Shown here in pieces: positions 1 to 8,082 of a stretch of 64,000 bases of DNA (the first letter of the stretch is position 1; each line of letters starts with the position of its first letter). A program made the translations under genes and the position numbers. Under the pieces are notes generated by a model. That model was not told where the DNA came from, did no database searches, and saw only the letters and a list, made by a program, of their open reading frames with translations. The DNA is taken from the NCBI GenBank assembly GCA_965261105.1, contig CBDHCM010000006.1, positions 1-64,000 on the forward strand. The letters run 5' to 3'. The stretch is from Aldehydirespirator sp965261105 (GTDB lineage Bacteria > Actinomycetota > Acidimicrobiia > Acidimicrobiales > Aldehydirespiratoraceae).

Positions 1-2
1 CC

Positions 3-791
3 TACAGCCAGCGGAACGACGGGAAGCGGTACCGGAAGGGGGACGACTGGTCCGAGCGCATTGCCACCGGGATTGCAACGCGTCTCGGTCTCCCCGCGGC
101 TCGTACGGAGCTCGCCATCGCGCGTGTCGGTGGCGACCCGGTCTATGGCGTGATCAGCAAGTCAATACTCGTCGCGCCCTCTGATCACGACACGCATAGC
201 GAGGAAGAACTGGTCGACGGCAATGAGCTTCTACCCGATCCTGTGGTTAGGGGCAACCGCAAGGGGTACACCGTCGAGGCGGTCCACCACGCGCTTCATG
301 GAGTCGGGCCTCCCGTCGGCATAGAGGGCGATCTCAGTGCTTGGGACGTCTTCGCTGGCTACCTCATCTTGGACGCCGTCGTGGGCAACACGGATCGTCA
401 TGAGGAGAACTGGGCCGTGATCGAACGAGCTGGCGATCGACGTCTCGCTCCGACATTCGATCACGCCTCCTGCTTGGGATTTCAACTCGATGACGACCAG
501 AGACATTGCCGTCTGTCCACGAGCGACAGCGGGTACACGCCCGAGGCTTGGGCCGACCGGGCTGGCTCGACGTTCCATGGCAGCCCGCATCCTGTGACTG
601 CCGCGGTGAGAGCAATGACGATTTCTGATACGGGAACCGGCCGTCCTTGGCTGAGCCGGTGCGAGGATGCGGATTCTCTCGTCGAGCCGGTGTGGATGGT
701 TCCCAAACACCGGATGTCGACGCCGGCACGCGAGTTCGCGGAGCGCGTGCTTCGACGGAATTGTCATCGTCTGCTCAAGGAATCCCACTAG
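3..791 (+). CDS. HipA/HipT-like Ser/Thr kinase, copy 1 (5' end outside window)
   Basis: The reading frame is already open at the left edge, so the N-terminus is missing. The visible part matches the complete copy at 6324-7274 almost throughout: the YRKGDDWSER segment, then GNTDRHEENW (catalytic loop of HipA-family kinases, with Asp and Asn) and FDHASCLGF (metal-binding Asp). HipA-family kinases phosphorylate tRNA synthetases or similar targets and act as toxins; the target here is unknown. The next gene starts 36 nt downstream on the same strand and encodes a HIRAN-domain partner. The kinase-then-HIRAN order is the same in both copies, so the pair is a functional unit. The sequence has clearly diverged between copies, so this is not a recent duplication. 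Confidence 0.8.
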   Translation, partial: YSQRNDGKRYRKGDDWSERIATGIATRLGLPAARTELAIARVGGDPVYGVISKSILVAPSDHDTHSEEELVDGNELLPDPVVRGNRKGYTVEAVHHALHGVGPPVGIEGDLSAWDVFAGYLILDAVVGNTDRHEENWAVIERAGDRRLAPTFDHASCLGFQLDDDQRHCRLSTSDSGYTPEAWADRAGSTFHGSPHPVTAAVRAMTISDTGTGRPWLSRCEDADSLVEPVWMVPKHRMSTPAREFAERVLRRNCHRLLKESH

Positions 792-826
792 TGTTGATGT
801 CACACCCCGGCCGTACGGTGATTCCC

Positions 827-1567
827 ATGACCGAGAATGGAGAGCGTCGCCTCTACACGACTTGGCGCAACCCCGACGGCTTGATCCGCCCGGTGGGCGT
901 GTTGACGCGCCGATCAACGACTGACGGAGAGTCCTACCGTTTCGTCTACGTGAAGGCAGCCGAACAATTCGACGGCTTCAAGTGCCTTCCTGGCTTGCCC
1001 GACTTGCACTGCGTGTATGAGAGTGGGCGCCTGTTCCCGGTGTTCCGCAACCGGCTGATGCCGCGCCGCCGGCCCGACTACAGCGACTTCGTCCAGAGAC
1101 TCAATCTAGACGCGGAGACGGATCCCTTCGAGGTTCTGATCCGCAGTGAGGGTTGGAGGGCGACGGATCGCATCGAGGTCTTCGCCCATCCCGATCGAAC
1201 CTCTGACGGCGAGCTCACCACGCTGTTCTTCGTTCGCGGCATCCGTCATCTTGACGCCGCCGCGGCAGCCGTCGGCGAAGTGAGAGTGGGTGACGTGCTG
1301 GAACTTGAGGAGGACCCAGACAATCCGGTGAACCAGCGGGCGATCCTCGTGAGCACTCGCACCGGTCGCAAGGTGGGCTGGGTACCGGACTGTCTGATCG
1401 AGATGGTCCACGATCTGCGCGAGATGACAGCTGTTGAGATCAGGGCCGAACATGTCAACCCCGACACGTCTCCGCCCCACATGCGGTTGCTCTGCAGATT
1501 GAGAGCGCTGTGGCCTGACGACTACGAGCCCCTTTCAGGACCCGAATATCAACCCATCGCAGCCTGA
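827..1567 (+). CDS. HipS-like/HIRAN fusion protein, copy 1
   Basis: A 246-residue protein. Residues 1-125 carry the pattern of the HipA N-terminal subdomain (HipS in split systems): a VGVLTRR strand, an LFPVFRNRLMP segment and a DPFEVLIRSEGWRATD segment. Residues about 130-200 form a HIRAN domain (FFVRGIRHL, LELEEDPDNPVN, RKVGWVPD), a fold known to bind DNA ends in eukaryotic helicases. The ATG at 827 was chosen because the sequence conserved with copy 2 begins there and the 25 nt upstream (GTCACACCCC, GTACGGTGAT) are also conserved. It probably partners the kinase encoded just upstream, as antitoxin or regulator. The HipS assignment is by pattern only and needs a profile search. Confidence 0.75.
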   Translation: MTENGERRLYTTWRNPDGLIRPVGVLTRRSTTDGESYRFVYVKAAEQFDGFKCLPGLPDLHCVYESGRLFPVFRNRLMPRRRPDYSDFVQRLNLDAETDPFEVLIRSEGWRATDRIEVFAHPDRTSDGELTTLFFVRGIRHLDAAAAAVGEVRVGDVLELEEDPDNPVNQRAILVSTRTGRKVGWVPDCLIEMVHDLREMTAVEIRAEHVNPDTSPPHMRLLCRLRALWPDDYEPLSGPEYQPIAA

Positions 1568-1600
1568 TCCGCCGGGAGCGTCACACGGAACAGTGACGAA

Positions 1601-1620
1601 GAGCCCACCCCGGCGGGCTC
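1601..1620 (+). terminator. weak hairpin after copy 1 module
   Basis: GAGCCC and GGGCTC arms separated by eight bases, directly downstream of the HIRAN gene and before the convergent dehydrogenase remnant. There is no T-run, so its role as a terminator is tentative. Confidence 0.35.
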
Positions 1621-1624
1621 GCGG

Positions 1625-2173
1625 TCAGGCGACCTGGTGAAGGAGTGGGCGGCCTTCGATCACCGCGAGCAGGTTGGTGTACTCGGCTCGGCGGGCGGCC
1701 ACGTCGAGCACCAGGCCGGCTTGGGCGGAGTGTGGGGTCAGCACCACGTTGGCCCCCCGGTCGGGGGCCAGGGCCACGAGCGGGTTGTCGGGCCGGACCG
1801 GCTCCCAAGCGAATCTGTCGGTGGCCACGCCCCCCAGATGGCCGGTCCGGTGGGCCCGGGCCACGACCTCCTCGTCGAGCAGAGTGCTGGCCCCGGCGTT
1901 GACCAGCAGCGAATCCGGCCTCAGGCGGCTCAGGAGCCTGTCGTCAGCGATGCCGGCCGTCTCCGCGGAGTGGGGCAGCAGCAGCGCCACCACGTCGGAC
2001 CGGCCCAGCAGCTCGTCGAGATTGGCGTAGGCGATCTGCGGCTGCTCCTCGGGCCAGTCCGGCAGCCGGTTCCGGCGATGGTAGAGCAGCGTGCAGCCGA
2101 AGCTGACGAGGCGCAGCGCCAGCTTGGTCCCAATCTCGCCCAACCCCACGATCCCGACGGTGCAGTCCCGCAG
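1625..2173 (-). pseudogene. D-isomer-specific 2-hydroxyacid dehydrogenase, N-terminally truncated
   Basis: About 180 residues of a family usually 310-330 long. The frame starts abruptly just after a stop codon with the NAD-binding region (TVGIVGLGEIGTK, GxGxxG motif), then DVVALLLPHS, EPVRPDNPL and LTPHSA, which carry the late catalytic Glu and His. The substrate-binding N-terminal half is absent. The usual NxxRG arginine segment reads NAGAST, so the catalytic Arg also appears lost. Upstream, the EamA gene ends at 2186, so a rearrangement junction lies between 2173 and 2186. It is most likely an inactive remnant, although translation from the ATG at 2149 is possible. Confidence 0.75.
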
Positions 2174-2185
2174 CGACTCAACGCG

Positions 2186-3031
2186 TTAGTTCGACTGGGC
2201 GCCGAGTCGGCTTGCCGCGATGGCTGCGATCACCAGGCCGATGCCGAGCAGTTCCTGGCCGCTCGGCACCTGGGCGAGCGCGGCCAGCCCCACTAGCGTG
2301 GCCGTCACCGGCAGAAGCGCCTGCAACACGGCGAAGCGGTGCGGGTCGACCCGACGCATCACCGCCTGGTCGATTCGGTATGGGATCACGTTCGACAGGA
2401 GACCTGTCGCCACCGCCAGGGCCAGCACCAGCGGCGAGTCCAGCGCTCCGCCCACCGCAGCCGCGCCAAAGGGGCTGATGGCCACCGCACCGGCGAGCAT
2501 CCCCAGGCCCAGCCCGTCCACCGAGGCCGGGCTGCGGGCCACCCGGTGGCCGAGCAGGATGTAGCCGGCCCAGAACGCTCCGGCCAGCAGCGCGAAGGCC
2601 ACCCCGGGGCCGGTGCCATCGGCCTCTACCCCGGCCAGCACCACCACGCCCGAAACCGCCAGCACCAGCGCTCCCGCCGACCGCAAGCTGCGGGCCCCGG
2701 CTGCGGCCACCGCGATCGGGCCGATGAACTCGATGGCCACCGCGTTGCCCAGCGGCAGCCTGTCCATGGCCAGGTAGAAGCACAGGTTCATGGCGGCCAG
2801 CGACACACCGAAGGCTGCGGCCCTCGCCAGCATCGCCGGCTCCCAGCGACGCCGCCACGAGCGTCGCAGCAACACGATCATCGCGGCCGCGCCCAGCACC
2901 CGAAGCAGCGCCACCCCGGTCGGCGCCAGCTCGTCGAACAGAGTGGCGGCCACGGCCGCCCCCAGGTACTGCGACACCGCTCCGACCACGAACAGCGGCT
3001 CCGGGGCGAGCGAGACCGGCCTGCGCATCAT
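2186..3031 (-). CDS. EamA/RhtA-type inner-membrane transporter
   Basis: 281 residues with about ten hydrophobic segments arranged as two EamA (DMT superfamily) halves. The stretch around NLCFYLAMDRLPLGNAVAIE resembles RhtA-type threonine/homoserine exporters. It probably exports amino acids or related metabolites through the cytoplasmic membrane; the substrate is not readable from sequence. It sits convergent to the HIRAN gene and divergent from the flavin reductase at 3120, from which it is separated by a short intergenic region. Its 3' end abuts the truncated dehydrogenase. Confidence 0.85.
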   Translation of the reverse strand: MMRRPVSLAPEPLFVVGAVSQYLGAAVAATLFDELAPTGVALLRVLGAAAMIVLLRRSWRRRWEPAMLARAAAFGVSLAAMNLCFYLAMDRLPLGNAVAIEFIGPIAVAAAGARSLRSAGALVLAVSGVVVLAGVEADGTGPGVAFALLAGAFWAGYILLGHRVARSPASVDGLGLGMLAGAVAISPFGAAAVGGALDSPLVLALAVATGLLSNVIPYRIDQAVMRRVDPHRFAVLQALLPVTATLVGLAALAQVPSGQELLGIGLVIAAIAASRLGAQSN

Positions 3032-3119
3032 CTCAGCATCGCGAAGGACGAACTTCGCCGCCCGGAGTTGGACGGAAGGCCGCCGGCCCGTGCATCAGCA
3101 GCGCCGGTAGCGTGAGGCC

Positions 3120-3617
3120 ATGGCACTAGACGATCAGCTCGTGAACCGGCTCACCTGGAAGATCCCCAACGCTCTGGCCCTGATCGGCTCGCGCGCCGGC
3201 ACCGAGCGCAACGGCATGACCGCGAGCTGGATCACCCAGTTGTCAATGGAGCCGGTCCTCATAGGTGTCGGGGTGGACAATACGGCGGTGACGCACCGTC
3301 TCATCTCCGAAGGCGGCTCGTTCACCGTGAACCTGTGGAACGCGGAGGACACCCGGGTGTTCGTCAAGTTCTCCAAGCCCGCTGCTTACGCCGATGGAAC
3401 CCTCAACGGCCGGGCTGTTGGAGAGGCGACCACCGGCGCGCCGGTGTTCGAGGAGGCCATCGCCTGGATGGACTGCGAGGTGCGCCACGCCATAGACCTG
3501 GGCACCCACACCCTGTTCGTGGGCGAGCTCGTCGACGGCGCCGTCCTCCTCGACGAAGCCCGCTCGGCCTCCATGAGCGACACCCGCATGAAGTACGGAG
3601 GCGTCAAGCGCCACTGA
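3120..3617 (+). CDS. flavin reductase-like FMN-binding protein
   Basis: 165 residues with the split-barrel flavin-binding pattern of the HpaC/DIM6 family: a conserved NGMTASW segment, GGSFTVNLWN, and the C-terminal FVGELVDG strand. Such proteins use NAD(P)H to reduce free FMN or FAD and supply it to a two-component monooxygenase. The HpaB-type oxygenase at 10845 needs reduced flavin and has no adjacent reductase, so this gene, 7 kb away, is a possible partner; that pairing is inference. The ATG at 3120 is the first in-frame start and follows an untranslated stretch shared with the divergent EamA gene. Confidence 0.85.
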   Translation: MALDDQLVNRLTWKIPNALALIGSRAGTERNGMTASWITQLSMEPVLIGVGVDNTAVTHRLISEGGSFTVNLWNAEDTRVFVKFSKPAAYADGTLNGRAVGEATTGAPVFEEAIAWMDCEVRHAIDLGTHTLFVGELVDGAVLLDEARSASMSDTRMKYGGVKRH

Positions 3618-3728
3618 TCGGCGATAGCAATCGCTCAAAAATGTAATTATATTCCCCTATTGCCAGGCTATATGCATCTAGTCCTCACAGTAACTCATGC
3701 AGATGTAAAGTAATGTCTCTTGTGAGCT

Positions 3729-3734
3729 GATAAT
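3729..3734 (+). promoter_or_regulatory. -10 element of the fic gene (leaderless)
   Basis: GATAAT lies 8 nt before the ATG at 3743 inside an unusually AT-rich 120-nt intergenic stretch. This spacing predicts a leaderless or nearly leaderless transcript. No convincing -35 element was found. Confidence 0.5.
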
Positions 3735-3742
3735 GTAAACAA

Positions 3743-5254
3743 ATGGCCCGTCCGCGAGCCACGCCTTGGCCTACCGGACCCCGAACGGTGTTCTTCGACG
3801 ATGTCGGCTCGCGGCCGATGATCTCCAGGGCCATCCGGGAGGGCAGAGTCCGCCGACTCGCAACCAAGGTCTACACCGCTGACCTTGCGAGTTCCCCTGA
3901 GGACATCATCCTCGAGAATCGCTGGCCGATCCTCGCCAAGTTTCTGCCGGGAGCTGTCATTGCTGACCGGTCCGCCGCGGAGGGCGGTCGGGTCGTCTCG
4001 GGCCGGCTCTTTGTGGTGTCAGATCTCCCCCGCCAGTCAATTCGACTGCCTGGACTAGAGATACGGGTCCGGTCGGGCACACCCATCGAGGCTCCTGTGC
4101 CGGATCTGCCGTGGCCCGACGGGCTGAGGATGTCGAGTCCGGCCCGGACTCTGCTCGACAACCTCGCAGAGTCTCGCAGCCGGGCTGGGAAGGCAGGGCG
4201 CACCCTCAATCTGCCGGAACTGGAGGACTGGCTGGCGCGCAAGGCTCTCGCCTGGGGGTCCGAGCGACTTGAGAGGCTGCGCCTCGACACCATCTCGCTG
4301 GCGGAGGCCATTGGAGCCACACGCCAGATGGCGGCGGTCGGGCAGCTCTTCGACCAGGTGTCGGGGCGCCTGCCGCTTCGACCTCAGGCGGGATCGCTGC
4401 TGGTGGCTCTTGCTCAAGGCCGGGCCTGGGATGAGCGCCGGGTGGTCATGTTCGACCGCGCGGCCCGTGACTTGGCCCAGCTCGACTCGAGCCCGGTGCC
4501 CGAATGGCTTCCGACCCCGGAGACTCCGGGCGAGTTGCCGTTCTATGAGAGCTACTTCTCCAACTACATCGAGGGCACTGAGTTCACGATCGATGAGGCC
4601 AGGCGCATCGTTGAGACCCAGCAGCCGCCCGCGGCCCGTCCCGCTGACGGGCACGACATCCTCGGCACGTACCACTGCGTTTCGGACCCGATCGGACGAA
4701 GCACCACTTCGGATGACCCTGACGAACTGGTCAGGCACCTGATCGATCGCCACCGGACGATCCTGGCCGGCCGCCCCGATCAGGAGCCGGGACACTGGAA
4801 GACAGAAGCGAACCGGGTCGGAGCCTATGACTTCGTGGCTCCGCAACTTGTCGAAGGCACCTTGCGCAAGGGACTGGCATTCGTGATGGGCATTCCGTCC
4901 GGGATCGGTCGGGCCCTCTTCATGATGTTCGTCGTATGCGAGGTGCACCCGTTCCGCGACGGCAACGGCCGCGTGGCGCGTGTAATGATGAACGCCGAGT
5001 TGTCGGCCACAAATACATCGCGGATCGTGATTCCAAGCGTGTACCGCGACGAGTACGTCGCCGGCCTGCGGCGCGCGTCGCTGAGTGATGGCGATGTCGG
5101 CGGGCTCGTCCGGGTCATGGCCTACGCCTGGCGATGGACAGCTGCCATGCCGTGGGCCGACCGGGCCGCCGTCGAGGGCCAGCTTGAGGCCACCAACGCG
5201 CTGCAGGATCCCGTGACCGCCCAACAAGCGGGTTTCCGCCTCGAACTACCTTGA
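3743..5254 (+). CDS. AbiEi-like N-terminus fused to a Fic domain
   Basis: 503 residues. The first ~130 resemble AbiEi-type antitoxin/regulator proteins (REGRVRRLATKVYT, then LPGAVIADRSAAEGG), which typically have a winged helix and a PD-like core. The C-terminal half is a Fic domain with the motif HPFRDGNGR starting at residue 402, where the His is the catalytic base for AMP (or other NMP) transfer to a hydroxyl side chain. A Ser-xxx-Glu-Gly motif (SNYIEG, residues 273-278) lies N-terminal to the Fic core and matches the autoinhibitory helix of class II Fic proteins. The protein therefore probably carries its own inhibitor and possibly its own DNA-binding regulator. No antitoxin gene is adjacent. 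The target is unknown. Confidence 0.85.
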   Translation: MARPRATPWPTGPRTVFFDDVGSRPMISRAIREGRVRRLATKVYTADLASSPEDIILENRWPILAKFLPGAVIADRSAAEGGRVVSGRLFVVSDLPRQSIRLPGLEIRVRSGTPIEAPVPDLPWPDGLRMSSPARTLLDNLAESRSRAGKAGRTLNLPELEDWLARKALAWGSERLERLRLDTISLAEAIGATRQMAAVGQLFDQVSGRLPLRPQAGSLLVALAQGRAWDERRVVMFDRAARDLAQLDSSPVPEWLPTPETPGELPFYESYFSNYIEGTEFTIDEARRIVETQQPPAARPADGHDILGTYHCVSDPIGRSTTSDDPDELVRHLIDRHRTILAGRPDQEPGHWKTEANRVGAYDFVAPQLVEGTLRKGLAFVMGIPSGIGRALFMMFVVCEVHPFRDGNGRVARVMMNAELSATNTSRIVIPSVYRDEYVAGLRRASLSDGDVGGLVRVMAYAWRWTAAMPWADRAAVEGQLEATNALQDPVTAQQAGFRLELP

Positions 5255-5292
5255 CGGGTCGCTGCCGGCTCGGCGGCTGACAGGCGGCTCGT

Positions 5293-5502
5293 TCAGGCGT
5301 AGAGGTGGGAGGCGCTTCCCATGGGGACCCGCCCCGGCTCGGGGTTGGTTACCAGTACCTCGCACTCCATCCGGTCGGGATCCCGGAAGAACAGGCTGAG
5401 CTTGCGGCCGAAGTCGGTGACGGTCCCGTCGGTGGCCCCGCCCGCCATCAGCCTGGCGCGGATCTCGTCGAAACCCTCGAGGCTGATCCCGGCGTTCCCC
5501 AT
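5293..5502 (-). pseudogene. VOC/glyoxalase gene, 3' fragment
   Basis: Encodes only the last ~63-69 residues of the VOC protein complete at 8083-8532. Positions 5295-5485 match 8085-8275 with about 8 differences in 191 bp. Upstream of 5485 homology stops abruptly, so the 5' half is gone. This looks like the duplicated 3' end left on one side of an inserted module (orphan gene, kinase, HIRAN). Confidence 0.85.
5295..5485 (+). repeat. direct repeat copy A flanking the kinase/HIRAN insert
   Basis: 191 bp repeated at 8085-8275 with about 8 mismatches, same orientation, offset 2790 bp. It consists of the 3' end of a VOC gene and brackets the module at 5.5-8.05 kb. Confidence 0.9.
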
Positions 5503-6164
5503 TGTCGCGGATCGTGCAGGGGCGTGTCATATTCGGAGCGAGTGTCCCGAACGAGCTTCCTGCCAGCGGCGCGGCAGGCGCGGCACCACCCCCGCTTGCG
5601 GAACTTGCGATGCTCACATCGCTCTGACGCGGCAAGCGTCGACAAATGTCTGATGGTGTCCTGGTATCTGTCCCAGGCGGCTGTCCTTGAAGCCTTCTCG
5701 GCCGCCCGATTACGTTCATAGGCCATCCACCACTGGCGGTGCGCGCTGATTTCTTCGAGGCTGGCGTCGAGGTCAGCGAAGCGGGCGGACGCGTACCCGA
5801 GGGAGTGATCGAAGGTGTCGGGTACGGCGACGTTGCGCGGTGCGTAGCCGTTGATTTTCTCGCTGGTGATTTTGGATAGTCGTCGCGTCAGGGCGACGAG
5901 TTCCCGTCCGGTGATGCGGGCGGCTTTCCCGTCGATGAGCAGATCCACGAGTGGCTCGGAGAAACGGCGGTGAGGACCTTCACCTGCCCTCGTGATCCGC
6001 GTGTCTATCTCGGCGTGGCGGTAGGCGGCGGCGATCCCAGATTCGGTGAGCGTCTCAGCGGCTTCCACCGGCGTGAGCTCGATGCCGCTGTTTGTCGGCC
6101 GCGTTACGGTTCTTCCCTGATCGTTCATCGTGAGCAGGTCATGAGTATAGGGCTGCGCCGTCAT
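5448..6164 (-). CDS. unknown protein with a CHCC zinc-knuckle-like cluster
   Basis: 238 residues, family not recognised. It is rich in charged and alpha-helical segments, and near the C-terminus has a Cys-x-His followed by Cys-x2-Cys (CEH, then CRAC), a plausible zinc site. The last ~20 residues run out of frame into the truncated VOC fragment, so the native C-terminus was probably replaced when the module inserted. The start may instead be the ATG at 6128. It is divergent from the kinase at 6324, with a 159-nt gap that could hold a shared control region. A regulatory or immunity role for the neighbouring module is possible but unsupported. Confidence 0.55.
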   Translation of the reverse strand: MTAQPYTHDLLTMNDQGRTVTRPTNSGIELTPVEAAETLTESGIAAAYRHAEIDTRITRAGEGPHRRFSEPLVDLLIDGKAARITGRELVALTRRLSKITSEKINGYAPRNVAVPDTFDHSLGYASARFADLDASLEEISAHRQWWMAYERNRAAEKASRTAAWDRYQDTIRHLSTLAASERCEHRKFRKRGWCRACRAAGRKLVRDTRSEYDTPLHDPRQWGTPGSASRVSTRSAPG

Positions 6165-6323
6165 GTTGGGCCGAGGAGCGGCATCTCATCTTGGATTTTC
6201 TTCCTATCGGCGCGACGGCGCAAACACACTGGTGCCGATCGAATCGCGGAATGCGTGCCGGCGCCAGTTGTGAAGGTGGCCATATGGCCGAGGATGGGGC
6301 GAGCCCCGCTTGAATGGGTCGCC

Positions 6324-7274
6324 ATGATCGGGTCAGAGACATCGCCGACTGCTGCCGACGGGGAGCACTACGTCCAGAAGGACGTTACGGACTGGTCGAT
6401 GGCGAGTCGGGAGCCGCTCGGAACGAAGCCGAAGCGTTGGCTCAGGGATCCACAGGGTGATCGCTGGCTCATGAAGTACACCACCTACAACCAGCGTCAC
6501 GACGGGAGGCGATACCGCAAGGGCGACGATTGGTCGGAGCGGATCGCCAATGGGGTGGCCGAACGGCTCGGCGTCCCCGCGGCTCGAACGGAGCTTGCCG
6601 TAGAGAACGCCGGTGAGATGGCGAGCTACGGCGTCATAAGCAAGTCGGTGGTCGCAGCGCTCACCGGCGACGAGTTGCAGAGTCCTGAGGAGTTGATTCA
6701 CGGCAACCAACTCGTCTCCATAGAGGTCGTCGGCCGAGAGCGGGTCGGGTATTCTGTCGAAGCGGTTCAACAGGCGCTCGATGGCGTTGCGGTTCCCCAC
6801 GGCGTTGGTGATGACGTCACGGCATGGGACGTGTTCGTCGGCTATCTTCTGTTGGACGCAGTCGTCGGCAACACAGATCGTCATGAAGAGAACTGGGCTG
6901 TGATCGATGGAGCCACGGGTCGCCGTCTCGCAGCCACTTTCGACCATGCCTCGTGCCTGGGCTTCCAACTGGATGACGAGCAGCGGCAGAGTCGCCTGCG
7001 TACACGCGATAGCGGCTACACGCCCGAGGCGTGGGCTGACCGAGCAAAGACACCGTTCGAGGGCCAACCACATCCGATCTCTGCCGCATTGCGCGCATTG
7101 GAGTTGACAGATCAAGCCGTCCGCAACCACTGGCTAGGCCGATGCGAGAAGGTGGATCGCCTCGTCGAGCCAGCCTGGATGATCCCGGAGGGGCGCATGT
7201 CGCTCGCAGCGCGCGATTTTGCTGAGCGCGTCTTACGGCAGAATTGTCAGCGTCTGCTACAAGCCCTCCGGTAG
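6324..7274 (+). CDS. HipA/HipT-like Ser/Thr kinase, copy 2 (complete)
   Basis: 316 residues, about the size of the kinase subunit (HipT) of split HipBST systems and shorter than full HipA (~440), because the N-terminal subdomain is absent. Visible kinase features are a WLMKYTT strand with candidate ATP-binding Lys51, GNTDRHEENW with catalytic Asp185 and Asn190, and FDHASCLGF with metal-binding Asp207. The frame is open further upstream to 5970, but the ATG at 6324 begins the sequence resembling known family members. The HIRAN partner gene follows 35 nt downstream. HipA-family kinases phosphorylate aminoacyl-tRNA synthetases or related factors and stop growth; the substrate here is unknown. 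Confidence 0.8.
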   Translation: MIGSETSPTAADGEHYVQKDVTDWSMASREPLGTKPKRWLRDPQGDRWLMKYTTYNQRHDGRRYRKGDDWSERIANGVAERLGVPAARTELAVENAGEMASYGVISKSVVAALTGDELQSPEELIHGNQLVSIEVVGRERVGYSVEAVQQALDGVAVPHGVGDDVTAWDVFVGYLLLDAVVGNTDRHEENWAVIDGATGRRLAATFDHASCLGFQLDDEQRQSRLRTRDSGYTPEAWADRAKTPFEGQPHPISAALRALELTDQAVRNHWLGRCEKVDRLVEPAWMIPEGRMSLAARDFAERVLRQNCQRLLQALR

Positions 7275-7309
7275 GATCGGCGTCACACCCCCATCGTACG
7301 GTGATCCCC

Positions 7310-8053
7310 ATGTCCGAGAAGGGCGAGCACCGCCTCTACACCACCTGGCGCAACCCCGACGGCATGATCCGCCCGGTCGGGGTGTTGACGCGCCGGGCGA
7401 CGGGCGACGGTGACTCATATCGTTTCGTCTATCTGAAGGCAGCCGAGCAGTTCGACGGCTTCAGGTGCCTTCCCGGCTTGCCCGACCTGCACCGCGTCTA
7501 CGAGAGTGAGGGGCTGTTCCCGGTGTTCCGCAACCGTCTGATGCCCCGGAGTCGACCTGACTACGGCGATTTCGTCAGAGAGTTGGATCTCGATGTGGAG
7601 ACGGACCCCTTCGAAGTGCTGATCCGTAGCGAGGGTTGGCGGGCGACGGACCGGGTCGAGGTCTTCGCGCATCCCGAACGCACGCCCGACGGCGCGCTCA
7701 CGACCTTGTTCTTCGTGCGCGGCATCCGGCATCTGGACGGCGCTACCGCAGCGGTTGACGAGGTGCGGGCAGGCGATGTGCTGGAACTTGAGGACGAGCC
7801 CGACAACCCCGTGAACCCTCGGGCCATCCTTGTGAGCACCCGCACGGGTCGCCGGGTGGGCTGGGTTCCCGACTGCCTGGTTGGGACTGTTCACGAGCTG
7901 CGGGAGCTAGGCTCAGTCGCCGCAGCCACGGCTGAGCATGTGAACCCTGACACGTCGCCGCCGCACATGCGGTTACTGTGCCGGCTGAGGGCGCCGTGGC
8001 CCGACGGCTACGAGCCGCTCGCTGGCCCCGAGTACCAGCACATGGCAGCCTGA
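7310..8053 (+). CDS. HipS-like/HIRAN fusion protein, copy 2
   Basis: 247 residues, collinear with copy 1 at 827-1567 and closely similar. Residues ~1-125 show the HipA N-subdomain pattern (VGVLTRR, LFPVFRNRLMP, DPFEVLIRSEG). Residues ~130-200 are HIRAN (FFVRGIRHL, DNPVNPRAI, RRVGWVPD). No helix-turn-helix is visible in the protein and no HipB-like gene is nearby, so the HIRAN domain is the only candidate DNA-binding part. The ATG at 7310 is preceded by the same conserved GTCACACCCC and GTACGGTGAT blocks as in copy 1. They could be a promoter or an operator internal to the module. Confidence 0.75.
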   Translation: MSEKGEHRLYTTWRNPDGMIRPVGVLTRRATGDGDSYRFVYLKAAEQFDGFRCLPGLPDLHRVYESEGLFPVFRNRLMPRSRPDYGDFVRELDLDVETDPFEVLIRSEGWRATDRVEVFAHPERTPDGALTTLFFVRGIRHLDGATAAVDEVRAGDVLELEDEPDNPVNPRAILVSTRTGRRVGWVPDCLVGTVHELRELGSVAAATAEHVNPDTSPPHMRLLCRLRAPWPDGYEPLAGPEYQHMAA

Positions 8054-8082
8054 CGGATCCTCGATCGGCTTGGTCCGGTGGT

